NCBI GenBank assembly: GCA_041389495.1
Contig: JAWKRT010000003.1
Span: forward strand, 62,001 to 126,000
DNA length: 64,000 nucleotides
Source: Myxococcota bacterium
GTDB lineage: Bacteria; Myxococcota_A; UBA9160; UBA4427
Reading direction: 5' to 3'
Below the pieces are notes generated by a model that saw nothing but the letters and a program-made list of their open reading frames with translations, did no database searches and was not told the DNA's origin. Each line of letters begins with the position of its first letter. The stretch's first letter is position 1. The translations under genes were made by a program, and so were the position numbers. Of the stretch, positions 17,904 through 26,766 are shown one piece after another.

Positions 17904-19220
17904 TCAGTCGCGCGCGCGGCCCGAGCGCTTCGACGCGACGATCAGGCGCTCGTAGGCGCGCGCGATCGTGCGGCCGAGCGCGGCGAGCGCCGCGACCGAC
18001 GTGTCGCCGAGCGGGTCGGCGCCGTTGTCGGCGTAGAGCAGGTTCACGACGCGGCGCCGGATCGCGACGGGCTGGAGCGACACCTCGTGCACGTGCGAGC
18101 GATCCATCGCGTCGAGCACGCGTCCGTCGGTGCCGTCGTGCGGCGGCGGCCCGCGGAACGGGAGCCCCGAGGTCGCGGGCCGCGTGAACAGGCTCGGCGT
18201 CGAGGCGGGGAGCGCGACGCCGTCGAGCGTGCCGACGCCCTCGGGCCCGAGCGAGCGGAACCCGGCGACGAGGCCGTCGCGCACGACGAAGAGCGCGGCG
18301 AACGAGCAGTAGGCGAGCGCGATGCGGAGCGCGAGGTCGACGACGTCGTCGCGGTCGTTCGCGCCCTCGAGCTGGGCCTCGAGGGCGGCGACCTCGCCCG
18401 GCGTCGCGGGCGCGACGAGACGCGCGCGCGACGCCGGCACGGGCGCGGGGCGCTCCTCGCCGATCGCGATGTCCTCGAGCACGATCTCCGTGTCGCGCTC
18501 CGACCACGTGTCGACGTCGCGCGCGCCGCCGCCGATCGCGAAGTCGAGCTCGAGCGCCCCGACGTCGGCGTGCGGGGCGTCGGGGAGGTTCCACTCGTCG
18601 ATGGTCCCGAACGGGCCGTCGTCGGCCGCGCGCGGCGGGCCTTCGAGCGCGAACGCGATCTCGCGTGGCCCGCCTTCGGGCGCGAACGCGATCTCGCGTT
18701 CGCGGCGGGGGGCGAGCGCGGCGCCGGCCGTCGCGTCGGTGGCGAGGCCGGGCTGGCGGACGCGAGCGGCGAGGTTGACGAAGCGCGGGTGGCGGTCGAT
18801 CCCGCAGTGGGTCTCGAGCCAGTAGAGGAGGCGCACCTCGGGCAGGACGTAGGGAACGACGGCGCGGTGCGTGGCCTCGGCGACGAAGCGCTTCTGCGTC
18901 TCGTCGCTCGGGTCGACCATCGCGACGTGGATGCGCGCGCCGTCGAGGCGCAGCGGCAGCAGGTGGAAGCGCCGCACGAGCGAGGCGGGCACGAGCTTCA
19001 GCGCCTTCGGGTCGGGTCGCTCGAGCCAGTCCTGCGGCGGCAGCGGGACGCGATGATAGTCGGCGAGGTACTCGGCGAGCTCCTCGAGCACGAGGTAGCC
19101 CTGCTCGACGAGGTTGGTGCCGATGCGCCCGCCGTGGACGCGCTGGGCGCGCATCGCCTCCTCGAACTGCGCGTCGTCGATCGCGCCGACCTCGCGCAGG
19201 TACTCGCCGAATCGCGCCAT
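17904..19220 (-). CDS. MshEN (GspE N-terminal-type) domain protein without ATPase domain
   Basis: 438 residues. Residues 1-150 match the type II secretion/type IV pilus ATPase N-terminal domain: FGEYLREVGAIDDAQFEEAMR, GGRIGTNLVEQGYLVLEELAEYLADYH and the proline-bearing VPLPPQDW. In many lineages this domain binds cyclic-di-GMP. Residues about 150-270 are a low-complexity linker with a doubled REIAFA unit, coded by a short tandem repeat around 18640-18710. Residues about 275-430 look GAF-like (LALRIALAYCSFAALFVVRDG; VVNLLYADNG). Walker motifs are missing, so this is not a secretion ATPase. I infer a cytoplasmic regulator or adaptor. The ATG has GGAGAGACG upstream. It is divergent from lysA. 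Confidence 0.8.
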   Translation of the reverse strand: MARFGEYLREVGAIDDAQFEEAMRAQRVHGGRIGTNLVEQGYLVLEELAEYLADYHRVPLPPQDWLERPDPKALKLVPASLVRRFHLLPLRLDGARIHVAMVDPSDETQKRFVAEATHRAVVPYVLPEVRLLYWLETHCGIDRHPRFVNLAARVRQPGLATDATAGAALAPRREREIAFAPEGGPREIAFALEGPPRAADDGPFGTIDEWNLPDAPHADVGALELDFAIGGGARDVDTWSERDTEIVLEDIAIGEERPAPVPASRARLVAPATPGEVAALEAQLEGANDRDDVVDLALRIALAYCSFAALFVVRDGLVAGFRSLGPEGVGTLDGVALPASTPSLFTRPATSGLPFRGPPPHDGTDGRVLDAMDRSHVHEVSLQPVAIRRRVVNLLYADNGADPLGDTSVAALAALGRTIARAYERLIVASKRSGRARD

Positions 19221-19359
19221 CGTCTCTCCGGAGGGGCCGCGCCGCGCGCGGGCCGCGCGCGGCTCCGCTGCCCTTCGGCCCGGCTCCGGCGCGACTTGAA
19301 ACGGGTCTTCTCCCGGGGTGGCGCTCGGGGCCGTCTTCCCGGCGCCCCGGCCCGGCCCC

Positions 19360-19365
19360 TATACT
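19360..19365 (+). promoter_or_regulatory. Probable -10 element upstream of lysA
   Basis: TATACT matches five of six bases of the sigma-70 -10 consensus. It stands out in GC-rich DNA, 68 bases before the lysA ATG, inside the 212-base divergent gap. No convincing -35 hexamer is present at 16-18 bases, so an activator may be needed. Confidence 0.45.
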
Positions 19366-19432
19366 CGGCCGCTCGCGCGCCGCCGCCGTCGCGGCTCGCC
19401 GCGCGCAGCGCGCGACGCGATCCGGAGAACCG

Positions 19433-20680
19433 ATGAAGACGCTCGATCCCCGCCTGCTCACCGATCTCGCGGCGCGCCACGGAACGCCGCTCTACGTCTA
19501 CGACGCGCGCGTCGTGCGCGAGCGCGTCGCTTCGCTGCGCCGCTTCGACGCGATCCGCTTCGCGCAGAAGGCGTGCTCGAACGTCCACGTGCTGCGCGCG
19601 CTGCGCGCGCAGGGCGTGCTCGTCGACGCCGTCTCGCACGGCGAGGTCGTGCGCGCGCTGCGCGCGGGCTTCACGGGAGCGGGCGAGCCCGCCGACCTCG
19701 TCTACACGGCCGACGTCGTCGATCGCGCCACGCTCGCGCTGCTCGTCGAGCGCGACATCCCGATGAACGCGGGCTCGCCCGACATGCTCGAGCAGCTCGG
19801 CCGTGCGCACCGCGGCCACCGCGTCTGGCTGCGCGTGAACCCGGGCTTCGGGCACGGACACAGCCACAAGACGAACACGGGCGGCGCGTCGAGCAAGCAC
19901 GGCATCTGGCACGAGCACCTCGACGTCGCGCTCAAGCACGTCGACGAGTACGAGCTCGATCTCGTCGGGCTGCACATGCACATCGGGTCGGGCGCGGACT
20001 TCGCGCACCTGCGCCAGGTGGCCGGCGCGATGGTGAGGCAGGTGAAGGCGCTCGGTCGCGACCTGCGCGCGATCTCGTGCGGCGGCGGCCTTCCCATCCC
20101 GTACCGCCCGGGCGACGCGCCGATCGACGTCGACGCCTACTTCGACGTCTGGGACGCGGCACGCCGCGAGGTCGAGCAGGTGCTCGGACACGCGGTCGCG
20201 CTCGAGATCGAGCCCGGCCGCTACCTCGTCGCCGAGGCCGGCAAGCTCGTGGCCGAGGTGCTCGCCGTGAAGTCGAGCGGGCCGAACCGCTTCGCGCTGG
20301 TCGACGCGGGCTTCAACGACCTCGTGCGACCCGCGATGTACGGGAGCTTCCACGCCATCTCGCTCGTGCGCGCGGGCGCCGAGGTCGACGGCCCGCTGCA
20401 GCCGACGGTGGTCGGCGGGCCGCTGTGCGAGTCGGGCGACGTCTTCACGGTCGAGGAGGGCGGGGTCGTCGCGCCGCGCGAGCTGCCCGAGACGCGGGTC
20501 GGCGACCTGGTCGTCTTCCACGACGCGGGCGCCTACGGCGCGGCGATGGCGAGCAACTACAACTCGAAGCCGCTCGCGCCCGAGGTCTGGGTCGACGACG
20601 ACGGCGCGCGCCTCGTCCGCCGCCGCCAGACCATCGACGACCTGCTCGCGCTCGAGGAAGGGCTCGGCGCGGGCGACTGA
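19433..20680 (+). CDS. lysA: Diaminopimelate decarboxylase-type PLP enzyme (LysA family)
   Basis: 415 residues, the family's normal length. A fold-III PLP barrel decarboxylates meso-diaminopimelate to lysine. The PLP-binding Lys is K46 in FAQKACSN. HIGSGADF and SCGGGLPIPY are the phosphate-binding turns. EIEPGRYLVAEAG is the conserved barrel-end motif. CESGDVF supplies the catalytic Cys from the partner subunit, and YGAAMASNYN closes the C-terminal beta domain. The ATG follows GATCCGGAGAACCG, a usable ribosome site. It is divergent from the MshEN gene and monocistronic in appearance, with 116 bases before the transporter. The family also holds carboxynorspermidine and ornithine decarboxylases; the CESGD motif and length favour LysA, though the sequence alone cannot exclude a relative. 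Confidence 0.88.
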   Translation: MKTLDPRLLTDLAARHGTPLYVYDARVVRERVASLRRFDAIRFAQKACSNVHVLRALRAQGVLVDAVSHGEVVRALRAGFTGAGEPADLVYTADVVDRATLALLVERDIPMNAGSPDMLEQLGRAHRGHRVWLRVNPGFGHGHSHKTNTGGASSKHGIWHEHLDVALKHVDEYELDLVGLHMHIGSGADFAHLRQVAGAMVRQVKALGRDLRAISCGGGLPIPYRPGDAPIDVDAYFDVWDAARREVEQVLGHAVALEIEPGRYLVAEAGKLVAEVLAVKSSGPNRFALVDAGFNDLVRPAMYGSFHAISLVRAGAEVDGPLQPTVVGGPLCESGDVFTVEEGGVVAPRELPETRVGDLVVFHDAGAYGAAMASNYNSKPLAPEVWVDDDGARLVRRRQTIDDLLALEEGLGAGD

Positions 20681-20796
20681 CGAGCGGCCGTCGCCGCGCG
20701 CGTTCGCGGCGTCGCGCGCCGTCGATCCGTCGATCGGCGGAGGCCGCGCCGCGTTTTCCGTCGCACCGGCGGCGCGGCGGCCCGTAGGATCGCCGG

Positions 20797-22161
20797 ATGC
20801 CCGCCGCCCGCGCGACCGTCGTCGCCTACGGCGTCCCCGCCTTCGGCGTGATGGCGGCGACCACGCTCTTCTACGCCTACTTCGTGAAGTACGCGACCGA
20901 CGTGCTGCTCGTGCCGGCGGGCGCGATGGGCGCGCTCTATCTCGCGAACCGCGTCTGGGATGCGGTCACCGACCCGCTCGTCGGCCATCTCTCGGACGGG
21001 ACGCGCTCGCGGCTCGGGCGGCGGCGGCCGTGGATCGTCGCGTCCGTCGTGCCGCTCGTCGCGTTCACGTGGGCCGCGTGGGCGCCGCCGGAGTCGCTCG
21101 ACGGCGGGGCGCTCGTCCTCTGGGTGGGCGCCGCGATGCTCGGCTTCAGCACGGCGACCACGCTCTTCCAGGTGCCGCACAACGCGCTCGGCGCCGAGCT
21201 CGCCGCCGACTACCACGGCCGCACGCGCGTCTTCGCGTCGCGGGAGTACTTCGCCGTCGTCGGCGCGGCGCTCGCGCTCTTCCTCGGCGTCGGCGCGCTG
21301 ACGCGCACGGCCGACCCGCGCGCCGCCGCGCTCGGCGTCGCGGGCGCGCTCGCCGCGGCGATGGTCGTCGGGATCGCGGCGGCGCTGCCCTTCCTGCGCG
21401 AGCGGGCCGACTACCAGGCGCGCCCCGCGCCGCGGCTCGCCACCGCGCTCCGCGACATCGCCGCCAACCCGCACGCGCGGACGATCCTCGGCATGGCCGC
21501 GGTGCTGCAGATGGGGGGCGGCGCGGCCTCCGTCCTCTCGCCCTACGTCGTCGACGACGTGATCGGCGCGCGCGAGCACACGCGCATCGTCTACCTGACG
21601 CTCATGACCGCGCAGCTCGCGGCGATCCCGTTGTGGACGCGCGTCGCCACGCGGCTCGGCAAGAAGCACGCGTGGCTCGGCGCGATGGCGGTGGGGATGA
21701 TCGGCTACGCGATGATCCTGTTCGTGCGCGAGGGCGACCTCGTGCTGCTCTGCGCGGCGACCGTGTTCACGGCCTCGCTCCACGCGGCCGCGATCGTCGT
21801 CGGCTACTCGGTGATCGCGGACGTCGTCGACTGGGACGAGCTGCGCACGGGCGAGCGCAAGGAGGCGAGCTACTACGCCGTCTACCACTTCCTCTACAAG
21901 GCCGCGAGCGGAGCGATGGGGATGATCGCCGGCTTCGGGCTGCAGTGGGCGGGCTACGACCCGAGCCCCGAGGCGCTCGAGCAGCCGCTCGTCGTGAAAC
22001 GCGCCATGACCGCGATGCTCGGCGGCATCCCGCTCGCGTGCATCGCCTGCGGAGCTGCGCTCTTCACCCGCTATCGGCTCTCGGCCGAGGAGCACGCGCG
22101 CATCCGCGCCGCGCTCGACGCGCGCGCGGCCGGGCCCCTCGCGGCAGAGTCGTCTCGTTAG
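20797..22161 (+). CDS. GPH-family (MelB-like) MFS sugar:cation symporter
   Basis: 454 residues with 12 membrane helices. The hallmark loop 2-3 motif is present: NRVWDAVTDPLVGHLSDGTR then SRLGRRRPW (about 48-76), giving the conserved Asp residues of the cation site and the Arg-rich cytoplasmic turn. A second copy around helix 8 reads TRLGKKHAWL. DVVDWDELRTGERKEASYYA (about 345-364) is typical of glycoside-pentoside-hexuronide symporters. Substrate is probably a sugar or glycoside, and the coupling ion is unknown. Its stop shares four bases (TTAG) with the stop of the facing DUF1295 gene. The nearby lysA is on the same strand, but the 116-base gap does not argue for an operon. Confidence 0.88.
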   Translation: MPAARATVVAYGVPAFGVMAATTLFYAYFVKYATDVLLVPAGAMGALYLANRVWDAVTDPLVGHLSDGTRSRLGRRRPWIVASVVPLVAFTWAAWAPPESLDGGALVLWVGAAMLGFSTATTLFQVPHNALGAELAADYHGRTRVFASREYFAVVGAALALFLGVGALTRTADPRAAALGVAGALAAAMVVGIAAALPFLRERADYQARPAPRLATALRDIAANPHARTILGMAAVLQMGGGAASVLSPYVVDDVIGAREHTRIVYLTLMTAQLAAIPLWTRVATRLGKKHAWLGAMAVGMIGYAMILFVREGDLVLLCAATVFTASLHAAAIVVGYSVIADVVDWDELRTGERKEASYYAVYHFLYKAASGAMGMIAGFGLQWAGYDPSPEALEQPLVVKRAMTAMLGGIPLACIACGAALFTRYRLSAEEHARIRAALDARAAGPLAAESSR

Positions 22162-23072
22162 GCGCCGCCGCGCGCGGCGCCCTTGCGCGGCGGACGCGGG
22201 ACGACGGCCGGGACCGTCGCGACGAGCGCCGCGTAGTCGGCGCGTCGCTCGAGCATGCGCGCGTCGATCATCGGCAGGCTCACGACGCGGAACATCACGG
22301 TGATCGCGAGCGCACCGGCCGCGCGCCAGGGCTCGTCCGGCGCCGCGGCGAGGCCGAAGCCCGCGAGCGCCCACCAGAAGAGCATCTCGCCGAAGTAGTT
22401 CGGGTGGCGCGACCACGCCCAGAGTCCGGTCGCGAGCGTCGCGCCCGCGGCCGGGCGGCTCCGCCGGAAGCGCGCGAGCTGGTTGTCCGCCTCCGCTTCG
22501 ATCCACACGGCCGCGCCGAGCGCGAGCGCCGCCGCCGCGTCGAGCGCGCCGAACGGCGCGTCGCTCGTCGCGAGCGCGGGGTACAGCGGCAGGCAGCCGA
22601 GGAACACGACGAGCGTCGGCATCATGTGGATGCCCGCGAAGCTCACTGGCCAGTAGAACGCGCCGCACTTCGCGCGCAGGTCGACGTACCGCCAGTCCTC
22701 GTGGTCGAGCCCCGTCCAGCCGCGCCACCAGTTGAACGTGAGCCGCACGCCCCAGAGGAGGACGCCCGCCACGACAAGCACGACCCGCGCCGGGTCGGCC
22801 CGGCCCGCCCCCGCGAACGCCCACGCGATCGCGATCGCGATCGGCGCGACGCTCCAGTAGGCGTCGTAGAAGCTCGAGTTGCGGAACGCGAGGCTGAACG
22901 CGAAGACCGCGACGGTCGCGGCGACGTCGGCCCAGAACGTGCGCCAGGCGAGGTCGCCCGCGTCGACGAGCGCGCCCGTCGCGAGCGCGACCGCGAGCGC
23001 GGCGGCGTAGGCCGCGACGATCCAGGCGCCCGCGCGGCGGCGGGTGGCGTGGGCCGGGGTGGTCGTCGTCAT
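22158..23072 (-). CDS. DUF1295 (steroid 5-alpha-reductase-like) integral membrane protein
   Basis: 304 residues with about seven membrane helices. The family signature near the C-terminus is LWAWSRHPNYFGEMLFWW (about 220-238), shared with steroid reductases and isoprenylcysteine methyltransferases, which use NADPH or SAM with a membrane-embedded lipid. RLTFNWWRGWTGLDHEDWRY (about 108-127) is also typical of DUF1295. The chosen ATG forms an ATGA overlap with the stop of the upstream frameshifted gene in its repaired frame. Because of the upstream frameshift, the reading frame also looks open through this gene from 26738, an apparent fusion that I regard as false. Function unknown, probably modification of a lipid or isoprenoid. 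Confidence 0.85.
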   Translation of the reverse strand: MTTTTPAHATRRRAGAWIVAAYAAALAVALATGALVDAGDLAWRTFWADVAATVAVFAFSLAFRNSSFYDAYWSVAPIAIAIAWAFAGAGRADPARVVLVVAGVLLWGVRLTFNWWRGWTGLDHEDWRYVDLRAKCGAFYWPVSFAGIHMMPTLVVFLGCLPLYPALATSDAPFGALDAAAALALGAAVWIEAEADNQLARFRRSRPAAGATLATGLWAWSRHPNYFGEMLFWWALAGFGLAAAPDEPWRAAGALAITVMFRVVSLPMIDARMLERRADYAALVATVPAVVPRPPRKGAARGGA

Positions 23073-26000
23073 TCGTCGTCCTCCTCGTTGGGGCCGTCGT
23101 CCGGGCCGTCGTCGGCCTCGTCGTCGGCGCCCGTGCGGCGGTGCTCCGCGCGCCGTTCGCGCGGCGGCGCGCCGCGCGCGCGCTGCACGGCGTCGTCGAG
23201 CACGTCGAACGACTCGAGCATGTCGTAGATCTGCACCGAGTCGCGGGGCCGGAACAGCACGAGGTGCTGCGGCAGCGAGTGCGGCTCGGCGTGCGTGTGC
23301 AGGACGAGGTCCTCGCCTTCGACGAGGCGTTTCTCGCGCCACACGGGCTGCGTCACGCGCGCGTCGACGGACACGGCTTCGGCGCCGAGCAGCGAGCGGA
23401 GCGCGGCGAGGATGCGCGGGTCGAAGCCGCCGTCGCGCCGCGGGGCGGCGTGGCCGAGGGCTTCCGCGACGGCCCGGTAGCGCTCGGCGGGGCCGCGGGC
23501 CTCGCGCGCGCGCGAGCGACTGGAGCAGGCGCCGCCCCGCGCGCAGGAGCGCGACGTCGAGCGGCCCCCGGTGGCGCGGAGCGAGCGCGCGCGCGCGCGT
23601 CATGCGCTCCTTGCCAGTGGCCTCGGCGACGCGCCGGCGCGCCTCGATCGCATCGACCGACGTCCCGAGCTCGCGCGCGAGCGCGGCCCAGAAGGCGTCG
23701 GGACGCAGCGCGACCAGCGCGTCGACGGCGCTCCCGTCGAGACCGACGTCGACCGTCGCCAGGACGTGGCCCCAGACGTCGTTCGTCGAGTGGAGTCGCG
23801 GCGTGAACGCGATCTTCGCGCGGTGCTCGGGGCCGTCGTCGTCGCGCCCCGCACCGGCCACGCCGTTCGCGAACGCGATGTACGCGTCGCCGAGCTCGCG
23901 CGACGTCGTGTTGCGATCGTTCTCGGCGTAGCGGAGGGCGAAGCGCGGGGTGGCCGCTTCGCCGTCGCGCGCGAGCGTCTCGTCGGTCGGCGCGACCGCG
24001 CTCACCGCCCAGTGGTGCGTCTCGGCGAAGTCGAGGAAGGACCAGTGCCCCTGCCCGAAGACGCGCAGCTGGTCGAAGGTCGCGACGGGCGGGCCGCCCG
24101 CGAGCGGGTCGCTCACGCGCACGAGCTCGCGCGCGGCGCCGCTCTCGTGCCACACGAGGTCGATCAGCCCGACGCGGTCGTCCCGGTACGCGAAGTCGTT
24201 CGCGACGGCGAGGCGGTCCGCGACCGCGTCGAGGCCGCGCGCGTCGCCGGTGCGGACGAAGTCCGCGAGTGCCGCGCGCGCCGCCTCCGGCGCGGTCTCG
24301 AGCGCCTCGTCGAGCACCCAGTAGTCGCCGTCGCGCTCGCCCCAGCGGCTGCCGAGGTCGACGAGCGGGATGCGCACGAAGACGGCCTTCAGGAAGGCGC
24401 GGAAGGCGGCCCGGTCGAAGACGCTCGTGTCGCGGTAGGCGCGCACGCGGCCGCCGCGCACCGAGACGACGTCGCGCGCGACGCGCACGCGCGAGAGCGT
24501 GGCCTCCGCGCCCGCCGGCGCGGCGCCGCCCGTGAGGTCGTCGGTGATGGCGCGGCCGCGCGCCTCGAGGAAGTCCTCGCGCACGAGCACGTACTCGGCG
24601 GGCAGCTCGCCGCGCCGCACGTGCCAGGGCAGCAGCAGGTCGAGGAAGCGACCGCGCGCGAGCTGCGCCTCGCCCTCCGTGCCGGACGGCGTGACGAGCG
24701 TGTACTTGCGCAGCAGCGCCGCCTCGCCGCGGCCGACGACGCCGCCGCCGACGCGCGCGCCGAGCGCCAGCGTGTCGCGCGTGATGTAGTAGTCGCGCGC
24801 GCTCGTGGGCGCGCGGTTCTCCTCCACGCGGCGGTCGAAGTCGAGCAGCAGCTCGGCGACGACGCCGCGCGAGAGGCCGACGCTGCGCTGGTCGAAGACG
24901 AGCTCCGAGATCTGGCTCACGCTGCGCTGCACCTGCGCGAGGAGCGTGATCGCGATGCGGTCCCAGACGGGGCCGAGCAGCGCCTCCCAGTAGTTCGCGA
25001 AGTCCTGCGTCGAGTGCTCGTACGCGCCGTCGACGAGCTCGCCGTCGACCACGGCGCCGTCGTCCGTCGTCAGGTGCCGGTCGACGGGGATCAGCGCGAT
25101 CGGCCCCGACGGCGTCTCCTCGCCCACGAGCTCGAACGCCTCGACCATCTGGTTGCGTCGATCGATCAGCTTCTCGGTGAGCAGCTCGGCCGCCGAGCGC
25201 GGCCACTGTCCGATCGCCACCGCCTGCGCGATCTGCCGCCGCGTGAGCTGCGCGATCTCGCGCGTCATCCAGCGCGCGTCGGCCCACGTGATCATCGTGC
25301 GCAGCGAGTTGGGCTGGACGGCGTGGTAGTTGAGGTGGATGCGGCCCGTCGCCGTGCGCTCGACGAGCTGCCACGGGAAGGCGCGCAGCTGCTCGCTCAC
25401 CATGCGGCCGAGCGAGTGGCCGAGGTCGTGCTGCAGCGCGTAGAGGTGCGGCCGCTCGGGCGCCGGGCTCGGCACGACGAGCTTGTTGTTCTCGGCCTCC
25501 TTGAGGTCGGTGTTGCCGACCCAGGCGCTGAACAGGCCGAGCGCGCGCACCTCGCGCCGCCCCTCGTTCCCGTTCGCGCCGAAGGGCCAGGGGCCGATCC
25601 GGTCGAGGTAGCGCGGCTTCCACTCGAGCACGCCCTCGCGCACGATCAGGAACCGTCCGTCCTCGTCGCTCCCCTCGACGAAGTAGTCGTCGAAGTCGTA
25701 GCGGAGGTGGGTGCGGTGGTTCTCGAAGTACGAGCGCCAGTCGTTGCGCAGGTCGGCCACGTCGATGTCGCCGAGGTCGAGGCGGAAGTCGCGCACGTAG
25801 CGCGTGACGTCGACGTTGAAGCCGAGCGTCGCGAGCAGCGCGTTGACCGTGGGCTCGGAGTGGATCTCGCCGCCGACCTTGAGCTTGTACGCGACGCGCT
25901 TGCGCCCCTGGAAGACCTCGAGCTCGAACTTCGGCTTCGTCTGCGACTTGCGGATCTTCGACAGCTGCGCGCGCCGTTCGGGAAAGCGCGCCGGCCGCCC

Positions 26001-26738
26001 CTGGTGCATGGGCGTGTTCCCGCCGTAGAACATCGCGCGCACCGAGCGCTTCGCGATCGGGAGCCCGGCGGCGCGGAAGCGCGCGTCCGGCGGCGGGTCG
26101 AGGCGCGAGAGGTCGCCGCCCGCGAGTGCGATCGCGCGCAGGTCGTCGGCGTCGTAGAAGCGGCCCGTCTGCGGGTTCCACAGGTTCGTCGCCTCGAGCG
26201 CGGTGCGGTCGGGGTCGCTGCCCGGCTCGATGACCCAGTGGCGGATCGACGCCCACGTCAGGTAGCCGACGAGCCGCAGGCTGAACGGGATCTCGCCCTC
26301 GACGCGCAGCGCGTAGTCGATCTCGAGCACGTCGGAGGCGATCGCGCGCGCGCGCGTCGCGTCGGTCTCGTCCCAGAGCTGGTCGAGCAGGCCGAGCCGC
26401 TTCTCGTTGCCGAGCAGCAGGTCGTAGAGCTCGAGCACCTTCTTCCGGGCGAGCCGCTTCGCGATCGCGCGCGGCTTGCGGCCCTTCTCGCGATACGACG
26501 CGGTGAGCAGCGCGGCGATCTCGTCGCGTCGCTGCTGGATCTGCTCGCGGTACGCGGCGAGGCGCGCGGCGTCGAGCTCGTCGCCGGCGAAGAAGCGCGC
26601 GTCGATCTCCGCGCGCCACGGCGGGGAGAACGGCAGGTCGCTTTCCGCGCGCGCGGCGAGCGCCGCCGACGCGAGCGCGAGGCCGGCCGCGAGCGCGCGC
26701 GCACGGGTGCGGCGCGGGAATCGACGGGGGAGGGGCAT
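23069..26738 (-). pseudogene. Large exported protein with kinase-like motifs, frameshifted near 23505
   Basis: The gene reads from the ATG at 26738 (signal peptide, cleavage near AARAES, residue 32) for about 1,075 residues. Within the CG repeat at 23503-23514 the sensible frame moves by one base. The repaired frame (AREARGPAERYRAV, later DSVQIYDMLESFDVLDDAVQ) ends in an acidic tail at 23069 and overlaps the next gene by ATGA, giving about 1,222 residues. Kinase-like features in order: RVAYKLKV (Lys285, like the VAIK lysine), a following Glu (291 or 295), NTDLKEAENN (Asp411, like HRDLKxxN) and QHDLGHSLG (Asp438, like DFG). No named family recognised. A CG slip or an assembly error are both possible; the rest of the gene looks under normal selection. 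Confidence 0.72.
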
Positions 26739-26766
26739 GGGCGGCCGCAGCGTAGCGCGCGGCCGA

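Noticed and set aside
22158..26738. A single 1,526-residue protein joining the exported protein to DUF1295
   Set aside because: The middle part has shadow composition, and the alternate frame gives a natural C-terminus with ATGA overlap; a frameshift explains it better.
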